This document shows, piece after piece, positions 1-5,830 of a stretch of 6,707 nt of DNA (positions are counted from its first letter, which is position 1; each line of letters starts with the position of its first letter). The notes under the pieces were generated by a model, which saw nothing but the letters and a program-made list of their open reading frames with translations, was not told the DNA's origin and did no database searches. Both the position numbers and the translations under genes were made by a program. The stretch is from Deltaproteobacteria bacterium (GTDB lineage: Bacteria; Desulfobacterota; GWC2-55-46; DRQE01). The stretch lies in assembly GCA_030631875.1 (NCBI GenBank), contig DAOVKH010000099.1:1-6707 (forward strand). The letters run 5' to 3'.

Positions 1-1605
1 CAGTGGTTCGTAAAGGTCGCACCACTTGCCAAGCCTGCTATAGATGCCGTCAAGAGCGGAGAGACCAAGTTCGTACCAAAGAACTGGGAGAAGACCTACT
101 TCGAGTGGATGAACAATATTCGAGACTGGTGCATCTCACGCCAGATTTGGTGGGGTCATCGCATCCCGGCATGGCACTGCGCAGATTGCGCCGAGATTAC
201 GGTTTCTACAAAAGATCCGAGCGAATGTAAGGCGTGTAATGGTAAGAATATCACTCAGGACGAAGACGTACTCGATACATGGTTCTCCTCAGCACTTTGG
301 CCCTTTACGACACTCAACTGGCCCGAAGACTCAGAAGAACTTAAGAGCTTCTACCCGACATCAGCACTCTTTACGAGCTTCGATATAATATTCTTCTGGG
401 TAGCGCGCATGATGATGATGGGTATAAAGTTCATAGGCAAAGCCCCCTTTAAAGAGGTATACATACACGCCCTCATACGCGACGCAAAGGGGCAGAAGAT
501 GAGCAAGAGTAAGGGTAATGTAATCGACCCGCTCGTCATAATGGATAAGTACGGCACAGACGCTCTGCGCTTTACATTGGCGGTATTCGCCGCTCAGGGT
601 CGCGACATAAAACTCGATGAAGACCGCTGTGAGGGCTACCGAAACTTCACAAATAAGATTTGGAATCTGGCCAGATTCACCTTCATGAATATGGAGGAAG
701 ACGCGACAACAGAGCTACCAAAAGAAGGTCTTGCTACAACAGACAAGTGGATACTCACGAAGCTCAGCGAATGTGCGGCTACGGTAGAAGAATCCATTGA
801 AGATTACGAATTCGACCGCTCGGCTCGCGCCCTCTATTCATTCATATGGCACGAGCTATGCGACTGGTACGTTGAACTTATAAAGAAAGATCTCTACGGA
901 GATAACGGCGAAGAGCGCAAAACGACGGCCGCCGCAGTCTTAGCCTATACACTTAGGGAGACACTAAAACTCCTCCACCCGTTTATGCCCTTCATTACCG
1001 AGGAGATATACTCGAAACTCCCCTCACCCAAGGCATCTCTCCTTAAGGAAGAGTATCCCTCTAACCTAAAGACCTTCCCCCTTGAGACGGCAACGATGGA
1101 GTCCGTAATGGCTACGGTTAAGGCCGTCAGGAACATACGGACAGAGAATGACATCGCCCCGAAGACAGAGGTCGAGACCGTATGCTTTGTGCGCGATAAA
1201 GATACTAAGGAGACACTACAGGCAGGCACGCAGTACATAGCAACCCTCGCCAAGGTCTCAAAGCTAACTATACTTACAGCAAGCAAAGAGGAAGAACGCC
1301 CCGCAGACGCGGCATTCCAGCTTGCCACGGTCAGCACCATTTCAGGTGAAGACTCTCAGATAGAGGTCTTCGTACCTCTGAAGGGGTTAATCGACACCGA
1401 GGCAGAGATTGCCAAGATACAGAAGAAACTCGACGCGCTCGAAGACGAATCCGTTAAGATAAATAAGAAGCTCTCCAATGAAGGCTTCCTCAAGAAGGCT
1501 CCACCGGAGGTAGTAGAAGAACAACGCGCGCGCCTTAAATCCATCGCCGAAAAGCAAACGACCTTGAACCAAGGCCTCGTGCGCATGAAAGAGCTTGGCG
1601 ATTAG
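1..1605 (+). CDS. valS: Valyl-tRNA synthetase, C-terminal part (5' end outside window)
   Basis: This is the last 534 residues of a class I aminoacyl-tRNA synthetase that charges tRNA-Val with valine in the cytoplasm. The reading frame is open from base 1. Visible in order (fragment numbering) are: a zinc-knuckle-like pair of Cys pairs at C60/C63 and C76/C79; DVLDTWFSSALWPF; the active-site stretch SFDIIFFWVARMMMMG, where the family usually has Gly before FDIIFFW; the KMSKS ATP-binding loop at residues 166-170 (nt 496-510); an anticodon-binding helical domain from about 247, including LHPFMPFITEEIY near 325; and a charged C-terminal coiled coil at about 466-532 (the tRNA-binding arm typical of ValRS, absent from IleRS and LeuRS). 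Bacterial ValRS is usually about 880 residues, so roughly 350 N-terminal residues with the HIGH motif lie upstream. It ends in TAG, 17 nt before nadC, and is probably the leading gene of the operon. Confidence 0.98.
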   Translation, partial: QWFVKVAPLAKPAIDAVKSGETKFVPKNWEKTYFEWMNNIRDWCISRQIWWGHRIPAWHCADCAEITVSTKDPSECKACNGKNITQDEDVLDTWFSSALWPFTTLNWPEDSEELKSFYPTSALFTSFDIIFFWVARMMMMGIKFIGKAPFKEVYIHALIRDAKGQKMSKSKGNVIDPLVIMDKYGTDALRFTLAVFAAQGRDIKLDEDRCEGYRNFTNKIWNLARFTFMNMEEDATTELPKEGLATTDKWILTKLSECAATVEESIEDYEFDRSARALYSFIWHELCDWYVELIKKDLYGDNGEERKTTAAAVLAYTLRETLKLLHPFMPFITEEIYSKLPSPKASLLKEEYPSNLKTFPLETATMESVMATVKAVRNIRTENDIAPKTEVETVCFVRDKDTKETLQAGTQYIATLAKVSKLTILTASKEEERPADAAFQLATVSTISGEDSQIEVFVPLKGLIDTEAEIAKIQKKLDALEDESVKINKKLSNEGFLKKAPPEVVEEQRARLKSIAEKQTTLNQGLVRMKELGD

Positions 1606-1622
1606 AGAGGCAACTCCCAATT

Positions 1623-2468
1623 ATGGCAAAGAGTATCAAAGTAGACGACTATACCGACGACCTTATAGCGGCCGCTCTGGCTGAGGACATCGGCACGGGC
1701 GACGTAACGACCAATGCCACAATACATAAGGGTCAGCTCGGAAGAGCAGAGCTTTCAGCCAAAGAGAGCTTCGTCGTATGCGGTCTGCCCATAGCAGAGA
1801 AAGTATTTAAGGCCGTAGATAAGCGCCTTAAGTTCAAGGCACTTATAAAGGAAGGTCGGCGTGCGACCAAGGGCACTCTCCTTGCTCGCGTAAGCGGGAG
1901 CTTACGCTCCATACTCACAGCAGAGCGTGTGGCACTAAACTTCTTTCAAAGGCTAAGCGGTATTGCGACACTTACAGATAAATTCGCAAAGAAGACCGCT
2001 CGCACAAAGACCCGCATACTTGATACCCGAAAGACGACACCCTGCATGCGCATACTCGAACGCTACGCCGTTACAGTAGGTGGCGGAGAAAACCACCGCT
2101 TCGGTCTCTTCGACGCAGTCCTCATAAAAGACAACCACATAAAGGCGGCCGGCAGTATCCAAGAGGCCGTAGTGCTGGTAAGAAAAGCCCATAAAGATAA
2201 GTTTAAGGTAGAAGTAGAGACAACGACCCTTAAGCAAGTACGAGAGGCCGCAGCCGCCAACGTTGATATAATCATGCTCGACAATATGGCGCCGATGAAG
2301 ATAAAGAAGGCCGTCGCAATCGTAGATGGCATAGCCTTGACTGAAATATCCGGAGGCGTAAGGTTAGATAATATCGCTAAGGTCGCAGGGCTCGGTGCGG
2401 ATTACATATCCATCGGTGCGCTTACGCACTCGGCCGTAGCCGTAGACATAAGCCTCAACATAAGATGA
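1623..2468 (+). CDS. nadC: Nicotinate-nucleotide pyrophosphorylase (carboxylating) / quinolinate phosphoribosyltransferase
   Basis: This enzyme converts quinolinate and PRPP to nicotinate mononucleotide, CO2 and pyrophosphate, in de novo NAD synthesis in the cytoplasm. The 281-residue length is normal for the family. Motifs in order are AEDIGTGDVTT (20-30), AERVALNFFQRLSGIAT (100-116), ILDTRKTTP (132-140), YAVTVGGGENHRFGLFDAVLIKDNHI (split around 148-173), VEVET (196-200), IIMLDNM (216-222) and EISGGV (241-246). By alignment to the family from memory, substrate-binding and catalytic residues are R102, R136, H158, R159, K169, E199 and D220, all present. C141 replaces a usual Gly after KTTP, a minor variation. 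The start is ATG, with GAGAGG about 12 nt upstream overlapping the valS stop region. Its last four bases overlap the birA start (ATGA). No nadA or nadB is visible in the window, so the quinolinate-forming genes must lie elsewhere. Confidence 0.98.
   Translation: MAKSIKVDDYTDDLIAAALAEDIGTGDVTTNATIHKGQLGRAELSAKESFVVCGLPIAEKVFKAVDKRLKFKALIKEGRRATKGTLLARVSGSLRSILTAERVALNFFQRLSGIATLTDKFAKKTARTKTRILDTRKTTPCMRILERYAVTVGGGENHRFGLFDAVLIKDNHIKAAGSIQEAVVLVRKAHKDKFKVEVETTTLKQVREAAAANVDIIMLDNMAPMKIKKAVAIVDGIALTEISGGVRLDNIAKVAGLGADYISIGALTHSAVAVDISLNIR
1888..1907 (+). other. Perfect 8-bp hairpin with GGGA tetraloop inside nadC
   Basis: GCGTAAGC (1888-1895) and GCTTACGC (1900-1907) are perfect reverse complements separated by GGGA, which fits the GNRA tetraloop pattern. 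The stretch encodes R-V-S-G-S-L-R at NadC residues 89-95, a segment that looks normal for the family, so the protein does not appear distorted to make the palindrome. No T-run follows, so it is not an intrinsic terminator. It could be an mRNA structure or chance. Confidence 0.5.
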
Positions 2469-3448
2469 AACCGCTTGCCGACATAGACAGCCAAATCGTC
2501 TGCCTCCTTAAAGAAGGGTCTTTCGTCTCAGGGCAAGAGATAAGTACGGCTCTAAAGCTCTCAAGGAGTGCCGTCTGGAAGCGCATCAACGGCCTCAGGA
2601 AAGGTGGCTACGCGATAGAGGCTCGTCCTAATAAGGGGTATAAATTATCGACCTCCGAAAAGCCGTACACAACGGTTGCCGTCTCATCGGCACTAAAGAC
2701 CGAGACCTTTGCGCGCGTCCTTCACTTTCACGAGAGCGTTGAGTCGACCAATACCCTGGCAAGGAAGCTTGCCCAGGATGATGCGGAGGAAGGCACAGCC
2801 GTAATAGCACAAGCGCAAACAAATGGACGAGGCCGACGCGGCAGAGCTTGGCATTCGCCAAAAGGGGTAAACCTCTACACGTCTATAATATTGCGTCCTG
2901 ATATTTCACCCGTACACGCACCGACCTTGACACTCTTGGCGGCCGTAGCACTGGCCGAGGCTATAGAAGAATTTATCGCCCCAATTAGAGTAAACGTTAA
3001 GTGGCCTAACGATATTCTCATTAACGGAAGGAAGGTCGCCGGCATATTGACCGAGATGAGCTCTGAGCCCGATAAGATAGATCACATCATCATCGGCATA
3101 GGCGTAAACCTGAATATAGAAGCCAAAGCATTACCGGAAGAACTCGCTGAAATAGCCACCTCCCTGAGAGAGGCCTCTGGCAGGGCCGTAGATATGACAT
3201 TATTTGCCTGCAGTCTTTATTCATCACTCGAAAAATGGTATGCTTTATCTTTAAGTAGTGGCTTCGCTCCGGTGTTGGCTAAGTGGCGCACTTACTTCGA
3301 CAAGGTCGGCCAGAACGTCAAGGTATCCGAAGGCGGCAAAGGTGTCGCGACAGAGGGCATCTGCACAGGCATAGACGACGACGGCGCGCTACTCATAAAG
3401 ACGACCGACAATGTAATAGAGAGGGTCGTCTCGGGCGACGTGATTTAG
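2465..3448 (+). CDS. birA: Biotin--[acetyl-CoA-carboxylase] ligase with N-terminal helix-turn-helix (BirA type)
   Basis: This ligase activates biotin to biotinyl-5'-AMP and attaches it to the lysine of biotin carboxyl carrier proteins. The form with an N-terminal winged HTH can also act as the biotin-operon repressor. The 327 residues fall into three parts. An HTH domain lies at about 8-62 (SGQEISTALKLSRSAVWKRI, then a wing rich in basic residues). The catalytic domain at about 85-265 has STNT (94-97), the biotinyl-AMP loop GRGRRGR (121-127), KWPNDI (179-184) and GRKVAGIL (188-195), whose K190 matches the catalytic Lys of the family. A C-terminal SH3-like domain lies at about 278-327. The start overlaps the nadC stop as ATGA with no strong Shine-Dalgarno, suggesting translational coupling. 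No biotin-operator-like dyad or bio gene was seen in the window, so a repressor role is inferred from the HTH only. Confidence 0.97.
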   Translation: MKPLADIDSQIVCLLKEGSFVSGQEISTALKLSRSAVWKRINGLRKGGYAIEARPNKGYKLSTSEKPYTTVAVSSALKTETFARVLHFHESVESTNTLARKLAQDDAEEGTAVIAQAQTNGRGRRGRAWHSPKGVNLYTSIILRPDISPVHAPTLTLLAAVALAEAIEEFIAPIRVNVKWPNDILINGRKVAGILTEMSSEPDKIDHIIIGIGVNLNIEAKALPEELAEIATSLREASGRAVDMTLFACSLYSSLEKWYALSLSSGFAPVLAKWRTYFDKVGQNVKVSEGGKGVATEGICTGIDDDGALLIKTTDNVIERVVSGDVI

Positions 3449-3456
3449 AGGGTATA

Positions 3457-4227
3457 ATGCTACTTGCCATAGACATAGGAAACACGACCGTACTCGTCGG
3501 AGTCATAGACGACGGCAAGATAATCAAGAGTTGGCGGTTATCCACGGCACGCAACAGAACCACCGACGAATACACAATAATCATAAAGGGGTTATTCAAA
3601 TCAGCCACTGAAGTGGTCTCGACCTCTGACATAGACCGTGCGATAATATCCTGCGTTGTGCCGTCACTTGAGATGGTATTTGTAGGTAGCGTTAAGGCTT
3701 GCTTTGATTTAGAGCCTATAGTCGTCGGCCCGGGCGTAAAGACGGGGATGGCGATACTGACCGATAATCCGCGTGAGGTCGGGGCAGATAGAATAGTAAA
3801 TGCCGTAGCCGCCTACACACGCTATAAATGCGCTATAATAGTAGTAGACTTAGGCACGGCCGCTACATTCGATTACATAACGGCCAATGGCGAATACGCG
3901 GGAGGTGCGATAGCACCGGGCATAACCGTATCGGCCGATGCCCTATTTACACGCGCGGCAAAGCTTACTCGCGTTGAGCTTAAACGACCAAGTGAAGTAA
4001 TTGGCAAGAGTACGCGTGAGAGCCTTACCTCAGGGTTATATTACGGCTTTGTAGGCTTGGTAGACGGCATAGTAAAACGCTTCAAGGATGAATTAGGAAG
4101 AGATATTAAGGTGATAGCTACGGGCGGGGCGGCAAAGCTGATTCAGGACGCATCGACCACAATAGACGCGACAGATGAATTCTTGGTATTGAAAGGACTC
4201 GAAATAATTGACAGTCTCAACCGATAA
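3457..4227 (+). CDS. coaX: Type III pantothenate kinase
   Basis: This kinase phosphorylates pantothenate to 4'-phosphopantothenate with ATP, the first step of coenzyme A synthesis. The type III (CoaX) enzymes belong to the ASKHA fold and are not feedback-inhibited by CoA. The 256-residue length is typical. Visible motifs are the phosphate-binding IDIGNTT at residues 5-11, WRLST with RTTDEY (26-39), DNPREVGADRIVNA (103-116), VVDLGTAATFDYIT (129-142; the usual family form is near DFGTATTFD), GGAIAPGI (149-156) and ATGGAA (221-226). The frame stays open upstream to 3283, but only as an Arg-rich shadow of birA. The ATG at 3457 begins exactly at the conserved MLLAIDIGNTT and has AGAGGG 4 nt upstream, so it is the start. 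It lies 8 nt after the birA stop. Confidence 0.97.
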   Translation: MLLAIDIGNTTVLVGVIDDGKIIKSWRLSTARNRTTDEYTIIIKGLFKSATEVVSTSDIDRAIISCVVPSLEMVFVGSVKACFDLEPIVVGPGVKTGMAILTDNPREVGADRIVNAVAAYTRYKCAIIVVDLGTAATFDYITANGEYAGGAIAPGITVSADALFTRAAKLTRVELKRPSEVIGKSTRESLTSGLYYGFVGLVDGIVKRFKDELGRDIKVIATGGAAKLIQDASTTIDATDEFLVLKGLEIIDSLNR

Positions 4228-4750
4228 AGATAAAGCTACCGACGCACAAGGTGCTAAGAAGTACTTCAACTCAGGGAAGAAGTGCTTTAAGAAAGGCAAC
4301 GTCGATGGCGCACGCCTGGCCTTTGAAAGAGCCTACCACTTTGACAGTGAAGACCCTTACTATATGTCTTACCACGGACTATGCGAGGCACTCAGGTGGC
4401 ATAAGATAGGCTACGGCCTTGAGCTATGCACGCGAGCCATAAAGAGAGACTTTACAAACCCTGAGTTTTACGTAAACTTAGCGCGCGTCTACAAAGAAGC
4501 CGGAAACAAGAAAGGCGCATTGACGGCACTCAAGAAAGGCCTTAGATTCAAGCCCGAAGATAAAGCCATCCACGATATGCTGATAGAGTTAGGCGCACGG
4601 AAACGGCAGATAATTCCCTTCCTTAAGCGCTCTAATGTCTTGAATAGGATGCTTGGAACATTCTTCAGACGCACGCTCGCCAAGAAACTCAGCAAGCAAA
4701 GGCCCGAAAAGGTCTCGCATGAAGAAGGCACAACGACAGAAGAGAAGTAA
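4208..4750 (+). CDS. Small TPR-repeat protein of unknown function
   Basis: I do not recognise a named function. The 180-residue product has about three tetratricopeptide-like helical hairpins at 16-49, 51-84 and 85-118. The first and third are clearest, with G-A-x-x-A-F/L spacing and a final Pro. After these comes a basic tail with RKRQIIPFLKRSNVLNRMLG at 131-150, then a charged end. I recall a similar R-x-x-IPFL-R-x-N-x-LN-x-LG motif after TPRs in Geobacter-like proteins (memory, unchecked). There is no signal peptide or membrane segment, so it is probably a cytoplasmic scaffold or partner protein. The start is probably TTG: an in-frame TAA sits directly before it, no ATG or GTG occurs before the conserved repeats (the first internal Met is residue 53), and GAAAGGA lies 10 nt upstream. 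It overlaps coaX by 20 nt, so it is the last gene of the cofactor operon. Confidence 0.85.
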   Translation: MTVSTDKDKATDAQGAKKYFNSGKKCFKKGNVDGARLAFERAYHFDSEDPYYMSYHGLCEALRWHKIGYGLELCTRAIKRDFTNPEFYVNLARVYKEAGNKKGALTALKKGLRFKPEDKAIHDMLIELGARKRQIIPFLKRSNVLNRMLGTFFRRTLAKKLSKQRPEKVSHEEGTTTEEK

Positions 4751-4764
4751 GACGATAGAAAAAC

Positions 4765-4790
4765 TTTAGGCCGCTATATTTGCCTATAAT
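4765..4790 (+). promoter_or_regulatory. Candidate sigma-70-type promoter for the helical-repeat protein/nfo unit
   Basis: A perfect TATAAT lies at 4785-4790 in the only sizeable gene-free gap, 54 nt before the next start. A good -35 box is lacking: at the normal 17-nt spacing the sequence is AACTTT (4762-4767), a poor match. A TG two bases before the -10 is one position off the extended -10 arrangement. Transcription would begin near 4797 and give a leader of about 47 nt. An inverted repeat overlaps the box and could be an operator. Confidence 0.5.
4767..4786. repeat. 5-bp inverted repeat overlapping the -10 box
   Basis: TAGGC (4767-4771) and GCCTA (4782-4786) are reverse complements around a 10-base AT-rich centre. 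The right arm runs into the TATAAT box. It could be a small operator or a remnant of a weak terminator after the TPR gene, but no T-run follows, and five base pairs is within chance expectation. Confidence 0.3.
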
Positions 4791-4816
4791 ATACGCCTCA
4801 CCAACTTAAGGAAGCC

Positions 4817-4828
4817 CCCGCAAGGGAG
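4817..4828 (+). promoter_or_regulatory. Shine-Dalgarno region with small CCC-GCAA-GGG hairpin
   Basis: AAGGGAG (4822-4828) is the best ribosome-binding match before the ATG at 4844, but its 15-nt spacing is longer than usual. CCC (4817-4819) can pair with GGG (4824-4826) across a GCAA tetraloop (GNRA class), partly covering the Shine-Dalgarno. The stem is only 3 bp, so any control effect would be weak unless helped by protein or further structure. Confidence 0.35.
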
Positions 4829-4843
4829 ACAACTCACCCAGCC

Positions 4844-5830
4844 ATGAAGGTCAACAAAGCCATCTTCTCATATGTAGCAAAGACTATACCGGTCGAGACA
4901 CGCCTAAGGGCGGCAAGGGGTGAGGCTCGTGAGCTGAACGCTACGGAGCTGTTAACTACCCTATACATACTCCTCATGGACGAAGACCACCGCGTGCGTG
5001 AAGGTGCCGTCGGCACGCTCGAGACCTTAACGGAAGAAGTCCTCCTCGATGCAATATGCGAGATACTCGACCCAAAGGTAATCCACACCATAGCCTTCAT
5101 GCGTCAGGCCACAGATGAAGTACTTAAGAAACTTATCGCCTGCCCACATATCGAAGCAGATACGATAATCTCAATTGCTAAGTCAGCGCCTCTAAGTGTC
5201 GCTGAGGCATTGCAAAATGACAGAGAGAAGCTAACAACCATCAGCGGCCTGGCCGAAGCACTACAAGGTAACCTTAACCTAAATCCTCCGACACCAGAGC
5301 CAGAACCAATACCGGAACCTGAGCCTGAGCCTGAACCAACACCAGAACCCGAACCGGAACCGGAGCCGGAAGAAGAAGTTATCACACCTGCGCATCCTCA
5401 AGAGGAAGTACCTATAGAGCATAAAAACTTGGTACAGCGAATTGCGGCCATGAGTGTCTCGGAGAAGATAAAGTTCGGCATTACGGGCGATAAAGAAGCA
5501 CGCAACGCGCTTATCAAAGAGTCGAATAAACTCATAACCGGTGCGGTGCTAAAGAACCCCCGCATAACCGACAACGAGATTATTCAGCTGACGGCCACCA
5601 AAGGTACTTCCGAAGATATCCTGAGAACCATCTCGCGCAGTAGGGATTGGCTCAAGAACTACACAATAAAGTATAACCTCATAACTAACCCAAAGACACC
5701 CGTAGCGGCATCTATGAACCTTTTAAGGCAGTTACATAAAAAAGATCTCATTAATATATCAAAAAGTAAGGCCATTCCGAGCATACTCGCGATAACGGCC
5801 AAAAAAGTACTCGCTACATTCAGAGGCTAA
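4844..5830 (+). CDS. Two-domain alpha-helical-repeat (HEAT/LRV-like) protein with Pro-Glu linker, function unknown
   Basis: I do not recognise a named function. The 328-residue product has two helical domains. Residues about 1-140 contain HEAT-like units (DEDHRVREGAVGTLETL, LDPKVIHTIAF, ACPHIEADTIISIAKSAP). Residues about 195-328 contain LRV/HEAT-like units (MSVSEKIKFGITGDKEARNA, VLKNPRITDNEII, LITNPKTPVAAS, KKDLINISKSKAIPS). They are joined by an acidic Pro-Glu linker at about 149-178. I recall unnamed proteins of this layout in Geobacter-type and myxobacterial genomes (memory, unchecked). There is no signal peptide or membrane helix, so although the linker resembles the TonB Pro-rich spacer, it is probably cytoplasmic. 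The ATG at 4844 is the only start codon in frame after the TAA at 4787. It has its own candidate promoter and abuts nfo directly, implying co-expression. HEAT folds bind protein or DNA, and which applies here cannot be seen. Confidence 0.85.
   Translation: MKVNKAIFSYVAKTIPVETRLRAARGEARELNATELLTTLYILLMDEDHRVREGAVGTLETLTEEVLLDAICEILDPKVIHTIAFMRQATDEVLKKLIACPHIEADTIISIAKSAPLSVAEALQNDREKLTTISGLAEALQGNLNLNPPTPEPEPIPEPEPEPEPTPEPEPEPEPEEEVITPAHPQEEVPIEHKNLVQRIAAMSVSEKIKFGITGDKEARNALIKESNKLITGAVLKNPRITDNEIIQLTATKGTSEDILRTISRSRDWLKNYTIKYNLITNPKTPVAASMNLLRQLHKKDLINISKSKAIPSILAITAKKVLATFRG
5291..5377 (+). repeat. Pro-Glu dipeptide repeat linker (tandem CCN-GAR codons)
   Basis: About thirteen Pro-Glu pairs lie between the two helical domains of the 328-residue protein. 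Thr or Ile interruptions split the tract into similar blocks (T-PEPEP-I-PEPEPEPEP-T-PEPEPEPEPEEE). Pro uses CCA, CCG, CCT and CCC, and Glu uses both codons, so the DNA repeat is imperfect. This suggests selection on the protein rather than recent slippage. Such a tract would form a stiff, extended, acidic spacer. The complementary strand reads as Gly-Ser repeats, which are not a gene. Confidence 0.9.

Noticed and set aside
3..230. Small + strand open frame at the window start
   Set aside because: It overlaps the valS frame, which has clear ValRS motifs across the same bases.
945..1340. 131-codon antisense open frame inside valS
   Set aside because: It lies opposite well-conserved valS coding sequence, and its Ser/Val-rich product has no recognisable domain.
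3283..3456. Upstream extension of coaX with an Arg-rich N-terminus
   Set aside because: It overlaps the conserved C-terminal domain of birA in another frame, and its Arg-rich composition is a shadow of GAC/GGC-rich codons. The true start at 3457 matches the family N-terminus and has a Shine-Dalgarno.
3453..3458. TATAAT at the coaX start as a promoter
   Set aside because: It overlaps the start codon itself, so transcription would begin inside coaX. It arises from the spacer plus ATG.
4751..4800. Intrinsic terminator after the TPR gene
   Set aside because: Only a 5-bp stem with a 10-base loop is present, and no run of T follows, so readthrough into the next unit is possible.
4797..4843. Riboswitch in the leader of the helical-repeat gene
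   Set aside because: The leader is about 47 nt with a single 3-bp stem and matches no riboswitch core that I know.
5104..5385. Antisense open frame encoding Gly-Ser repeats
   Set aside because: It is the complement of the Pro-Glu linker codons in the real gene, with no ribosome-binding support.
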